Below are positions 17,888 to 26,741 of a DNA stretch of 64,000 nucleotides, in pieces (position 1 is the first letter of the stretch; each line of letters starts with the position of its first letter). A program made the translations under genes and the position numbers. This DNA is from Mariniphaga sp041684965 (lineage in GTDB: Bacteria > Bacteroidota > Bacteroidia > Bacteroidales > Prolixibacteraceae): contig JAWLGR010000006.1 of assembly GCA_041684965.1 (NCBI GenBank), forward strand, positions 124,001-188,000. The letters are read 5' to 3'. The notes beneath the pieces were generated by a model, which saw only the letters and a list, made by a program, of their open reading frames with translations, did no database searches and was not told where the DNA came from.

Positions 17888-17921
17888 AAAAACCGGAAAT
17901 GATGTCTCATTTCCGGTTTTT
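17888..17921 (-). terminator. Terminator of the hexuronate/TRAP operon
   Basis: AAAAACCGGAAATGA at 17888-17902 pairs with TCATTTCCGGTTTTT at 17907-17921, a perfect 15-bp stem with a 4-base loop. On the minus strand it follows dctM and ends in a T tract. It could work in both directions. Confidence 0.9.
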
Positions 17922-17946
17922 AATCATATCATATCAACATGAAATT

Positions 17947-19410
17947 TTAAAATCCAAATTTACCAGGCAGCCATAAGCTAATTTGCGGGAAATAGGTAAC
18001 CAAAAGCAAAACGACAACCATGGCAATGAACATAGGCACCAGTGGCTTCACTACTTTATCAATACTTAATCCTGCCACACTGCAGCCGATGAACAATACC
18101 GAACCAACAGGTGGAGTACAAAGCCCCACACTCAGGTTCAGGACCATTATAATTCCAAAGTGTATCGGATCAACTCCCATTGCAGTAACGATAGGTAAAA
18201 AAATAGGTGTAAAAATTAAAACTGCAGGAGTCATGTCCATAAAAACACCCACAAACAACAGGATTAAATTTATCATCAGCAATATAATAAACGGATTATT
18301 GCTGACTGACAACAGCCCAGCACTTACATTCTGGGGAATATTTTCATAGGCCATAATCCATGATAATCCAATGGATGTAGCAACCAGAAGCATAACTATC
18401 CCCGTGGTTTTTACAGAACGCAGTATAATAACCGGTAAATCTTTGAAAGAAACTTCCCTGTAAACAAATGCAAGAATAAGTGAATACAAAACAGCAATTG
18501 CTGAAGCTTCGGTTGCAGTAAAGAAACCGGCCACAATACCGCCGATAACAATCACCAGCATAAGGAGACTGGGAATGGCATCCAGAAACTTTTTAGCACC
18601 TTCAATAGCTTTCGTTTTATTTTTTGATGTTTTTACAGCAACCCAACCAGCAAGAAGGATAAATATCAGGATAAGGAAAATTCTATTTACAAGAGGAGAA
18701 AAAAATTCATTTGAAAATACAACAGCCTGAAAAAGCAAGATTGCCAAAACTGCAATAACTGTAACAATTCCAAGCGCCCTGAAAGCAGCCTTTCCTCCTT
18801 TCCTTTTAATAATAAGCATGGTTACAGCAGTTAACATGATACCAAGTCCGGTAAATATACCTGGCAAATATCCGGCAAGAAATAAAGCTGTAATTGACAC
18901 TCCCCCACTGGCAAGAGAATAAACTATCAGAATATTGCTGGGTGGAATAGAAAGGCCAGTTGTTGCAGAAGTGATGTTTACGGCCGCACTAAAATTCTCC
19001 GGATAGCCCTCTTTTTTCATTTCAGGCTGCATTATACTTCCAATAGCCGAAGCAGAGGCCGCCGCAGAACCGGATATTGCTCCAAAAAGCATGTTGGCAA
19101 GAACATTTACCATAGCCACTCCTCCTGGTATTCCGCCTACAAGCACCCGGGCAAAGTCAATCAAACGGATGGCAATGCCTCCGCTGTTCATTAAATTCCC
19201 TGCCAATATAAAAAATGGTATCGCCAGCAAAGCAAAACTGTTTAGTCCTGTTGCCATACGGTGTGAAAAAGTTGTCATTGCCGGCAGAAAATCAATGCTT
19301 ACCAGCATGGTTAATATCCCGGAAATACCAATACTGAAGGCAATGGGGACACCAATAACAAGCAGTATAATAAAACTGGATACAAGAACAAATATTTCAA
19401 GAAATTCCAT
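17947..19410 (-). CDS. dctM: TRAP transporter large permease (DctM-type), enlarged
   Basis: The 487-residue integral membrane protein is the large TRAP subunit that carries the transport path and Na+ coupling. Family motifs include ALLAIPFFILAGNLMNSGGI, ANMLFGAISGSAAASASAIGS, ATTGLSIPPSNILIVY and LNLSVGLCTPPVGSVLFIGC. Usual members have about 425-430 residues. The extra ~60 lie in the middle (about 205-270) and form two added hydrophobic helices around VIAVLAILLFQAVVF and IFLILIFILLAGWVAV. It follows dctQ by 4 bases and is the last gene before the terminator. Given the upstream genes the substrate is probably a hexuronate, which is inference. Confidence 0.93.
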   Translation of the reverse strand: MEFLEIFVLVSSFIILLVIGVPIAFSIGISGILTMLVSIDFLPAMTTFSHRMATGLNSFALLAIPFFILAGNLMNSGGIAIRLIDFARVLVGGIPGGVAMVNVLANMLFGAISGSAAASASAIGSIMQPEMKKEGYPENFSAAVNITSATTGLSIPPSNILIVYSLASGGVSITALFLAGYLPGIFTGLGIMLTAVTMLIIKRKGGKAAFRALGIVTVIAVLAILLFQAVVFSNEFFSPLVNRIFLILIFILLAGWVAVKTSKNKTKAIEGAKKFLDAIPSLLMLVIVIGGIVAGFFTATEASAIAVLYSLILAFVYREVSFKDLPVIILRSVKTTGIVMLLVATSIGLSWIMAYENIPQNVSAGLLSVSNNPFIILLMINLILLFVGVFMDMTPAVLIFTPIFLPIVTAMGVDPIHFGIIMVLNLSVGLCTPPVGSVLFIGCSVAGLSIDKVVKPLVPMFIAMVVVLLLVTYFPQISLWLPGKFGF

Positions 19411-19414
19411 ACTA

Positions 19415-19888
19415 TTATTTTTTCCGGTTAGCTTTAATCATTTTAATCAAATAGTCAGTATCGAAATAAGCAATCAAAATACCGCTCAATGGAAGAACAA
19501 GGTATACAATTCCCAGGGGCAAACCCAGTGCTGAAGACTTAACTGAAAGATAAAACCTGGTATATGCCAGCCATGTTCCTCCAATAATTAAAACAGCAAT
19601 GGAAAAAATAATAATGCAAACACTGATTATCAGTTCAAGTTTGTATTTTCTTTTGGGAGAACTGCGTTGAAGCAGAAGGTCGATAGCCAGGTGCTCCCGG
19701 TGGGCAGCAACATAGGCAGCACCTAAAACACCAACCCAAATCAGAAGGTATCCAGCCAACTCATCGGTATAACTGCTTGGGGCATTCAAAACGTACCGGC
19801 TGAAAACCTGCCATAGTACATCAATAACCAGAATGCTCATTAAGAATACGAGAAACCATTCCAGCGACTTTTCAATTTTCTTTCGCAT
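19415..19888 (-). CDS. dctQ: TRAP transporter small permease (DctQ-type)
   Basis: The 157-residue protein has four membrane helices and the DctQ pattern: LEWFLVFLMSILVIDVLWQV, RYVLNAPSSYTDELAGYLLIW and VLGAAYVAAHREHLAIDLLL. It forms the membrane complex with DctM. It lies between dctP (19 bases upstream) and dctM (4 bases downstream) on the same strand, the standard arrangement for a three-component TRAP system. Confidence 0.93.
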   Translation of the reverse strand: MRKKIEKSLEWFLVFLMSILVIDVLWQVFSRYVLNAPSSYTDELAGYLLIWVGVLGAAYVAAHREHLAIDLLLQRSSPKRKYKLELIISVCIIIFSIAVLIIGGTWLAYTRFYLSVKSSALGLPLGIVYLVLPLSGILIAYFDTDYLIKMIKANRKK

Positions 19889-19907
19889 AATTAATTGGTT
19901 TTTTTTG

Positions 19908-20891
19908 TTACTCTATCGCCTGGATGCGTTTTATATAAGAGTAGATGATTTCATTATTTCTGTAACTTTCCAAAAAAGGCTGTACTTTAAGCATGAATGG
20001 TTCCTTGTCAGGTTTGTTAATTACAACACCTGCCTTTTGCACTTCTCTGTATGATTCTTCTTCCGATTCAGCCCAAAGTTTACGCTGCAATACTGCCGAT
20101 TCATCGGCTGCCTGCTGTATCCATTCCTTTTCCTCTTCTGAAAGCTTATCCCAGATGATCTGGCTGATTACTAAAACATCGGGAATGGTAGTATGCTCAT
20201 CAAGAGAATAATACTTACATACTTCATAATGGCGCGAGGTATATAGGCTGGGAGGGTTGTTTTCTGCCCCATCGACTACACCACTCTGCAAGGCAGTATA
20301 AAGTTCACCCCACGATATGGGTGTTGGGGAACCACCAAGGGCTCGCACCATCCCAACAGCGGTAACACTAGGCATTACCCTTATTTTCATGCCTACAAGG
20401 TCATCGGGGTGTTCTATGGGTTTCGATTTGGTATAAAAACTCCGTGAACCTGCATCGTAAAATGTAAGGCCCCGAATCCACTTATCAGTAGAACTCATTA
20501 ACAAATCTTTACCTATTTCACCATCAAATACCTTATATGAATGTTCCTTTGATTTAAAAATATAAGGCAGCCCCAGTACCTTGTAATCTTCAATAAAACT
20601 TTCCATTACTGCAGCCGAGACTTTGGTAATAGCCAGGCTACCTATTTGTACCAATTCAACGCATTGTTGCTCCGATCCAAGTTGTTCTGAGGGATAAACC
20701 TTCACATCAAGTTTCCCATCAGAAAGCTCTCTGACCCGCTGACCCATAAATTCCATTGCTTTGTGTACGGGGTGATCGGTAGGTAGTCCATGCGCCAGTT
20801 TCAACTCTTTCTGCTCAAGCGGCCCCACACACGAGAAAACAGGTATAAATAGTAAGAAGAAAAAAAATTTACTTAATTTACTCAAAATCAT
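19908..20891 (-). CDS. dctP: TRAP transporter substrate-binding lipoprotein (DctP-type)
   Basis: The 327-residue periplasmic solute receptor has a lipoprotein signal ending in VFSC (Cys about 21), unlike most Proteobacterial DctP proteins, which are soluble. DctP signatures are KLAHGLPTDHPVHKAMEFM, VKVYPSEQLGSEQQCVELVQ, GMKIRVMPSVTAVGMVRALG, the conserved Arg in the latter that binds the substrate carboxylate, and WGELYTALQSGVVDGAENN. The genes around it encode hexuronate catabolism, so galacturonate and/or glucuronate is the likely ligand. It starts 11 bases after the aldolase gene ends and is in the same operon. Confidence 0.93.
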   Translation of the reverse strand: MILSKLSKFFFFLLFIPVFSCVGPLEQKELKLAHGLPTDHPVHKAMEFMGQRVRELSDGKLDVKVYPSEQLGSEQQCVELVQIGSLAITKVSAAVMESFIEDYKVLGLPYIFKSKEHSYKVFDGEIGKDLLMSSTDKWIRGLTFYDAGSRSFYTKSKPIEHPDDLVGMKIRVMPSVTAVGMVRALGGSPTPISWGELYTALQSGVVDGAENNPPSLYTSRHYEVCKYYSLDEHTTIPDVLVISQIIWDKLSEEEKEWIQQAADESAVLQRKLWAESEEESYREVQKAGVVINKPDKEPFMLKVQPFLESYRNNEIIYSYIKRIQAIE

Positions 20892-20902
20892 CAGGTTGAC
20901 AT

Positions 20903-21577
20903 TTAACGTCCTTTGTATTTATTTATATAAAGCAAGGCATCCTTGCATTTTAGCGAAATGTAGGAATAATTTTTAGTTGCCAAAACTTCAGCCGGAAATA
21001 ATTTTGAACCCATGCCAACACAGGTAACACCGGCATTGAACCATTCTTTCAGATTTTCCTCAGTAGGTGAAACACCTCCAGTGGGCATAATACTGGTCCA
21101 TGGCATTGGACCTTTAACTGCTTTTACAAAACCCGGACCACCTACCTCTGAGCCTGGAAAAATTTTAACAATTTCAGCCCCGAGTTCATGAGCCCTGCTT
21201 ATTTCTGAAACAGACCCGCATCCAGGACTCCACAATATTTTCCGTTTATTGCAAACTTTCGCCGTCCCTTCATCAATGATTGGTGAAACAATAAAATTTG
21301 CACCCAGAGCAATATACATAGCTGCCGTGCTTTCATCAACTACCGAACCCACTCCTAAAATCATTTCAGGGCAATGTTGTATTGTCCACTTGTTAAGTTC
21401 GGCAAATACAAGTACGGCAAAGTCACCGCGGTTGGTAAATTCAAATACCCGCACACCCCCGTCATAACAAGCCTGTAATACATTTTTACAGACTTCAGCA
21501 TCAGCATTGTAAAAAACCGGAACCAATCCGGTTTCCTTCATTTTTAATGCTACTTCAATTCTTGAAAACCGAGCCAT
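20903..21577 (-). CDS. eda: 2-dehydro-3-deoxy-phosphogluconate (KDPG) aldolase
   Basis: The 224-residue class I aldolase splits KDPG into pyruvate and glyceraldehyde 3-phosphate, the last step of hexuronate breakdown. The sequence has the KDPG/KHG TIM-barrel landmarks: GLVPVFYNADAEVCKNV, GGVRVFEFTNRG, ILGVGSVVDESTA, GANFIVSPIID (the strand before the Schiff-base lysine in AKVCNKRKILWSPGC), EIVKIFPGSEVGGPGFVKAV and IMPTGGVSPTEEN. It is on the same strand as kdgK (upstream) and dctP (11 bases downstream). Confidence 0.93.
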   Translation of the reverse strand: MARFSRIEVALKMKETGLVPVFYNADAEVCKNVLQACYDGGVRVFEFTNRGDFAVLVFAELNKWTIQHCPEMILGVGSVVDESTAAMYIALGANFIVSPIIDEGTAKVCNKRKILWSPGCGSVSEISRAHELGAEIVKIFPGSEVGGPGFVKAVKGPMPWTSIMPTGGVSPTEENLKEWFNAGVTCVGMGSKLFPAEVLATKNYSYISLKCKDALLYINKYKGR

Positions 21578-21700
21578 ATTTTCTTGATTAATGTTTATTT
21601 TATAAATACTATAAGGCTGATACTTGATTCATCATGAAATAATAAATAACCAGCGAATATATTAATTTTACAATTATCCGGCTGGTATCCTGATTCCCGG

Positions 21701-22738
21701 TTACCTGGCTACCCGACCCGATGCATCACCTCCCATAAGTTTTTCCACTTCTTCTACTGTAACTTCATTAAAATCACCGTATATGGTATGTTTCAGACAG
21801 GATGCAGCAACTGCAAAATTTAATGCTTTCTGATCGTCTCCCTTATATGTAAGCAGTCCATAAATTAAACCTCCCATAAATGAATCGCCTCCACCAACCC
21901 GATCTACAATGTGGGTAATCTGAAATGTAGGGGCTTCATATAATTTATGGCCATCCCACAATACCCCTGACCATGAATTGTGATTTGCATTAACAGAACC
22001 GCGTAAGGTGGTTATTACCTTTTTACAGCGTGGAAACCTTTCCATAATTTGCCTGGAGACCGATTCATAGGCAACACCCTCAACTTGTCCTGCTGTAATG
22101 TCTACTCCTTCAGGTTTAATTCCCAATACCTTTTCAGCATCTTCCTCATTGCCAAGGATTATATCGGTACCGGAAACCAATTCCGGCATTACTTCTCCAG
22201 CTTTTTTCCCATATTTCCAAAGGTTTTTGCGGTAGTTCAAATCACAGGAAACCGGAATACCTCTTTCATTGGCTTTTTTTACTGCTTCCATGCAAACATC
22301 TGCAGCATTTTGTGACAAAGCCGGTGTTATGCCTGTCCAGTGAAACCAGGAAGCATCATCAAATATCCTGTCCCAGTCAATGGTTCCAGTTTCAATTTCA
22401 GCAACCGATGAATGAGAGCGATCGTATATTACCTTACTCCCACGATTTACGGCCCCGGTTTCCAGGAAATAGATACCCAGACGTTCGCCCCCCCATACTA
22501 TGTGACTTGTACCTACACCGTGTTTCCTCAAGTCCATCATGCAGGCCCGGCCAATATCATTTTCTGGTAAGCGTGTAACATATTCAACCGGAATTCCATA
22601 ATTAGCCAGTGATACTGCTACATTCGCTTCACCTCCTCCGAATGTTGCTGTAAGTTCCCTGCTTTGAGAAAATCGCAGGTAACCCGGAGTGGCCAGACGT
22701 AACATGATTTCTCCGAATGTGATAACTTTCTTTTGCAT
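21701..22738 (-). CDS. kdgK: 2-dehydro-3-deoxygluconate kinase
   Basis: The 345-residue PfkB/ribokinase-family sugar kinase should phosphorylate 2-keto-3-deoxygluconate to KDPG. Its landmarks are GEIMLRLATPGYLRFSQS, FGGGEANVAVSLANYG, SCDLNYRKNLW and the C-terminal PfkB signature DRVGGGDSFMGGLIYGLL, with the catalytic Asp in GGGDSF. The start ITFGEIMLRL fits KdgK enzymes of hexuronate clusters. It sits between uxaC and eda, with spacers of about 70 and 120 bases, on the same strand. Confidence 0.92.
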   Translation of the reverse strand: MQKKVITFGEIMLRLATPGYLRFSQSRELTATFGGGEANVAVSLANYGIPVEYVTRLPENDIGRACMMDLRKHGVGTSHIVWGGERLGIYFLETGAVNRGSKVIYDRSHSSVAEIETGTIDWDRIFDDASWFHWTGITPALSQNAADVCMEAVKKANERGIPVSCDLNYRKNLWKYGKKAGEVMPELVSGTDIILGNEEDAEKVLGIKPEGVDITAGQVEGVAYESVSRQIMERFPRCKKVITTLRGSVNANHNSWSGVLWDGHKLYEAPTFQITHIVDRVGGGDSFMGGLIYGLLTYKGDDQKALNFAVAASCLKHTIYGDFNEVTVEEVEKLMGGDASGRVAR

Positions 22739-22811
22739 ATTTCTGTTTATTGATTGCTATTGATTAAAAAAGGCATTATCTCTTCAAAAACACTACAAAA
22801 TACTGGATTTC

Positions 22812-24215
22812 TTATTCAAATTTGAAATAGGATTTTGCATTGTTAAAACTAATATCTTCAACCATTTTTCCAATCATTTCCAGATCATTTGGTAATTCAC
22901 CGTTTTCAATATCGTTTCCAAGCAGGTTGCATAAAATACGTCTGAAATACTCATGCCGTATATACGACAGAAAGCTTCGTGAATCGGTAAGCATCCCTAC
23001 AAACCTGCTAAGCAGACCCAAATTGGAAAGTGCATTTATTTGGTTTTCCATACCTCCTTTTTGATCGAGAAACCACCATCCTGAACCGAATTGCATTTTT
23101 CCTGGTACTGAACCATCCTGAAAATTACCAATCATAGTTGCAATCAATTCATTGTCGCGCGGGTTCAGGTTATAGAGAATGGTTTGGGCGAGCTGATTGT
23201 TCTGATCCAATCTGTCGAGGAATTTTGACAGAGGTCTGGCAATTTCAAAATCACCGATGGAATCAAATCCTGTATCAGGTCCCAGCACTTTAAAAAAACG
23301 AGAGTTGTTGTTTCGAAGTGCTCCCAGATGATACTGCTGTGTCCATCCACGTGCATGGTCCATAATTCCAAATTCAAACAACATTGCTGATTTAAACTTC
23401 AGCACTTCAATTTCTTTAAGATGAAACCCACCTCTGATTTTTTCAAATATATCCCTAATTTCCTTCTCAGTGTATTCTTCAGCTACAATTGTTTCAAGTC
23501 CGTGATCCGACAAGCGACAGCCATTTTCATGAAAAAACCGGTGTCTTTCCAGGAGAGCATTCATAAAATCATTGTATGTAAGTATTTGCACCCCAGCCAC
23601 TCCAGCCAGTTTATCTAAATATGCATTAAAAGATTCTGTATTTTCCACAGCCATAGCCTTATCAGGTCGCCAGGCAGGCATCACGTTTACTTCAAATCCG
23701 CTCTCTTTAATCTGCCGGTGGTATTCAAGTGAATCAACCGGATCATCGGTGGTGCATATAGTTTGTACATTGGCCATACGGATAATATTCCTGACCGAAT
23801 ATTCAGGAGACTGAAGTTTTAAATTGCATTCCTCCCAAATTTCCTTTGCAGTTTCGGGACTTAGTATTTTCTCTATACCAAAGAAACGTTCCAGCTCCAG
23901 ATGTGTCCAGTGATAAAGTGGATTGCGAATGGTATAAGGAACAGTTTCTGCCCATTTTTCAAATTTTTCCCAGTCAGAGGCATCACCAGTACAATAGCGT
24001 TCCTCTATGCCATTGGAACGCATAGCTCTCCACTTGTAATGATCGCCATAGAGCCATATCTGTGTTAAGTTTTCAAATTTCCTGTCCTCGGCAATGTCTT
24101 TGGGAGGGACATGACAATGGTAATCGAAAATTGGCATTTTAGCCGCATGGTGATGATATAGCTCCTGTGCAGTTTCAGTTTGCAGCAGAAAGTTTTTATC
24201 CATGAAAGTTTTCAT
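22812..24215 (-). CDS. uxaC: Glucuronate/galacturonate isomerase
   Basis: The 467-residue UxaC of the amidohydrolase superfamily interconverts D-glucuronate with D-fructuronate and D-galacturonate with D-tagaturonate. Family signatures are MPIFDYHCHVPPKDIAEDR (metal ligands HCH), TQIWLYGDHYKWRAMRSNGI, NVQTICTTDDPVDSLEYH, VMPAWRPDKAM, FGIMDHARGWTQQYHLGALR and LTDSRSFLSYIRHEYFRR. Its length is normal for the family. It follows uxaE by 11 bases, so the two galacturonate steps are tightly linked in the operon. Confidence 0.96.
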   Translation of the reverse strand: MKTFMDKNFLLQTETAQELYHHHAAKMPIFDYHCHVPPKDIAEDRKFENLTQIWLYGDHYKWRAMRSNGIEERYCTGDASDWEKFEKWAETVPYTIRNPLYHWTHLELERFFGIEKILSPETAKEIWEECNLKLQSPEYSVRNIIRMANVQTICTTDDPVDSLEYHRQIKESGFEVNVMPAWRPDKAMAVENTESFNAYLDKLAGVAGVQILTYNDFMNALLERHRFFHENGCRLSDHGLETIVAEEYTEKEIRDIFEKIRGGFHLKEIEVLKFKSAMLFEFGIMDHARGWTQQYHLGALRNNNSRFFKVLGPDTGFDSIGDFEIARPLSKFLDRLDQNNQLAQTILYNLNPRDNELIATMIGNFQDGSVPGKMQFGSGWWFLDQKGGMENQINALSNLGLLSRFVGMLTDSRSFLSYIRHEYFRRILCNLLGNDIENGELPNDLEMIGKMVEDISFNNAKSYFKFE

Positions 24216-24226
24216 CTTTTGATTTT

Positions 24227-25474
24227 TTACAGGTCAAATAAACGTTTCAGATGCCGGTCGTATATGTTTTCTTCAACACATGCACCTGTTACGTCAGCAT
24301 ATTTTTCAAGCAGCATGGTATAATTAGAGCCCATTTCTGCCGCAACTTTATACCCAACATGAATCAATTGCCTGAAATTGGGATTGTAATCGGGATGGCC
24401 GGGAATGTGCCGGAGCGTATTTGCAAACTGTTCCCCTGTCCAGTTATTCACCTCATCAGCTGCAGGTAATTTGGAATCATCAATTTCAATTACATCGGCA
24501 TATGGCTCACAAAGTTCCTGTTTCCTTTCGAGTGCTTTTGCATAAATTTCTTTGGCTGCTACCAAACCTTCCACTCCTGAAACTGCAAGACCAATTACCT
24601 CTTCCAGCCAGGTGGTTCCGGCAGTTTTCACATGCAGTCCCTTGTCGTATTTTTTTATTATTTCAGCCATCACCGGGTAGATTGTAAATTTATCAGAACC
24701 TGAATGAACACTTAGCTTCAAATCGCCGGGTAATCCAAAATGTTTGACGGCATGTTCAATTACCAGTACATCCTGTTCAAATTCTCTGGCAAATTGGGTT
24801 ACATCACCTTTATAATCTACCCCCTTATTGAATCGTCCGGTAAATTTTGGAGCAATAGTCTGGGCAGGTATCGATTCTTCAGAGATCATCTTCAGGATAA
24901 AAAACATGTCGACAGGAGTTTGTGGCTCCTCAACCTCATCCATTGATACTTCGGTAATAAAATTACCTTTCCCTTTAATTTTCTCAATGTGCCGGTAAAT
25001 TTTACCAGCCTCTTTAACAGCAGCAAGATATTTCCCGGCCACTTCTTCCAGCAGTGTTTCCGTAATATTTATCGGCTCATTGATTCCCTGAATTTCAACA
25101 TTATTCCCCAGGCCGGCACATGCTTTTTTAAATGCTTTCACATCTTCTGATGAAACTTTGTTTCCAATATACATTGCCACATCAAGAGTAAAAAAATCAG
25201 AATGTTTTATAAATCTATCAACATTCGTAAGATTAATGTGATCTGCATCCACAAAATAAGGCTTATTCCACTCTAGAACCCTCACTGCCGTGTCGGCCTC
25301 AATGCGTGTGCCTTCAGGCTCTGAATGAACGATATTGTGTTCACGATTTGATTTATTCCATACAGGGGAAATTTCAACCCCCTTGGCTGCTGCTTTCATA
25401 ATAGCCCTTAACTGTGCTTCTCCCTGGTGGTTAAAACGATCACCCACTCCAAAACTGTATTTTCCCAACTTCAT
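24227..25474 (-). CDS. uxaE: Tagaturonate-fructuronate epimerase (UxaE family)
   Basis: The 415-residue protein matches the UxaE family, described first in Thermotoga, which epimerises D-tagaturonate to D-fructuronate so that galacturonate joins the glucuronate branch. Landmarks are KYSFGVGDRFNHQGEAQL, EPYADVIEID, FVDADHINLTNVDRFI, TAGTTWLEEVIGLAVSG and RQLIHVGYKVAAEMGS. It is the first gene of the seven-gene cluster reading toward 17947. With it, a tagaturonate reductase and altronate dehydratase are not needed, which agrees with their absence. Confidence 0.88.
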   Translation of the reverse strand: MKLGKYSFGVGDRFNHQGEAQLRAIMKAAAKGVEISPVWNKSNREHNIVHSEPEGTRIEADTAVRVLEWNKPYFVDADHINLTNVDRFIKHSDFFTLDVAMYIGNKVSSEDVKAFKKACAGLGNNVEIQGINEPINITETLLEEVAGKYLAAVKEAGKIYRHIEKIKGKGNFITEVSMDEVEEPQTPVDMFFILKMISEESIPAQTIAPKFTGRFNKGVDYKGDVTQFAREFEQDVLVIEHAVKHFGLPGDLKLSVHSGSDKFTIYPVMAEIIKKYDKGLHVKTAGTTWLEEVIGLAVSGVEGLVAAKEIYAKALERKQELCEPYADVIEIDDSKLPAADEVNNWTGEQFANTLRHIPGHPDYNPNFRQLIHVGYKVAAEMGSNYTMLLEKYADVTGACVEENIYDRHLKRLFDL

Positions 25475-25516
25475 ATTGTATACGATTTAATTTTAAAATA
25501 CAAGAAAACAGGATTC

Positions 25517-25530
25517 CGTGTACGAACACG
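25517..25530. promoter_or_regulatory. Inverted repeat upstream of uxaE
   Basis: CGTGT and ACACG flank ACGA, 43 bases before the uxaE start on the minus strand. It could be the operator of a hexuronate regulator, but no exact TAnnTTTG element is seen nearby and no regulator gene is adjacent. Confidence 0.35.
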
Positions 25531-25622
25531 AAAATATGGATATAATTTGGACTATCAAAAAAAAATCACATGTTCTATAAATTAAATAACACAATAGCTC
25601 TTGCCCCACATGAACACTTTAA

Positions 25623-26669
25623 CTATCGGAAATCTAACAAAATCTTTAAATACCTGTCCTTTTCTTTTTGAACCATTTCGAAGGCTTTCTGAATTTCTGA
25701 TCCTGGCATAATCTTCGAAATAAGAGCTTCAGGTTTTAGATGCCCGGCCTTCAGGTGTTCAATAACATCTGGAAATTCTCCATCGCTTACTCTTGAGGTC
25801 ACAATCCTGGCTTCCTTCCATATAAGCTCCTTGAATACTATAGGTGAGGGTTCATCGCTCAGGCCTAATACGCAGACTGTACCTCCTCCCCGCAAGCTTT
25901 GAATACAGCTGCGGACAGGTGTAAAAACTCCATCAATCTCTTCAGCATGTCCCACTGCTTCAAAAGCAATATCCACACCTTTTCCACCTGTATATTCTTT
26001 AATAACAGCCACAGGATTTTCTTTTTTGGGATTCACCGCAATGATATTCTGATAATTATCAGCAGCTATCTGCAATCTGTTTTCAAGAGGATCAATCAGA
26101 AAAACAGTCCCTTCAGTAATCGTTCTGGCTGCCTGCAGTATAACCTGCCCTACTCTGCCGGCACCCCAAATGGCCAGAACATCATCCTTTCTGGTTCCTG
26201 CACGGTTATTTGCATGAAAACCTATTCCGTAAATTTCGGTTAAAGCAACAAATTCATCCGGTATTGCCGGTGCAGCCTTATACAACATGGCAAAAGGTAC
26301 GGCTATGTATTCAGCAAATCCACCATCCATATCAACCCCCAAAAGTTTTAAACCGGTGCACGCAGGATAATGTTTTCTCTGGCAGGCAGGACATTCACCG
26401 CACCAGATAATAGGATCGACAGCTACTTTATCTCCTTCCTTAAAACCACTAACATTTTGCCCTGTTTTGGCAACCACGCCTCCCATCTCGTGACCTGGAA
26501 TGAATGGGATTGGGGTCCGTGGATGAAAATCACCAGGAAAAATATGCATATCAGTACCACAAATACTAGCAAACTGAATGCGGACCAAAACCTCGTCCGG
26601 ATTTATTTCAGGCAGCGGGACTTCTTTCCATGAAAAATGATTGTACGACTCAAGAACGGCAGCTTTCAT
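25623..26669 (-). CDS. Zinc-dependent medium-chain dehydrogenase (COG1063 type)
   Basis: The 348-residue alcohol/polyol dehydrogenase keeps both zinc sites: catalytic ASICGTDMHIF and GHEMGGVV, and the structural lobe WCGECPACQRKHYPAC. The Rossmann fold follows (LAIWGAGRVGQVILQAA). I set the start at 26669 (MKAAVLES); the open frame up to 26723 adds a hydrophobic stretch foreign to the family. It is on the same strand as uxaE and 148 bases upstream of it. Because the operon lacks a recognisable UxuB fructuronate reductase, this enzyme is a candidate for an oxidoreductase step in hexuronate use; that is inference only. Confidence 0.85.
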   Translation of the reverse strand: MKAAVLESYNHFSWKEVPLPEINPDEVLVRIQFASICGTDMHIFPGDFHPRTPIPFIPGHEMGGVVAKTGQNVSGFKEGDKVAVDPIIWCGECPACQRKHYPACTGLKLLGVDMDGGFAEYIAVPFAMLYKAAPAIPDEFVALTEIYGIGFHANNRAGTRKDDVLAIWGAGRVGQVILQAARTITEGTVFLIDPLENRLQIAADNYQNIIAVNPKKENPVAVIKEYTGGKGVDIAFEAVGHAEEIDGVFTPVRSCIQSLRGGGTVCVLGLSDEPSPIVFKELIWKEARIVTSRVSDGEFPDVIEHLKAGHLKPEALISKIMPGSEIQKAFEMVQKEKDRYLKILLDFR

Positions 26670-26741
26670 ACTTATAATTTTAATAAAAAATGCCAAAATA
26701 CAGCTAAAAAACGGGAGTTCCATAAATAATTATGCCAGTCT

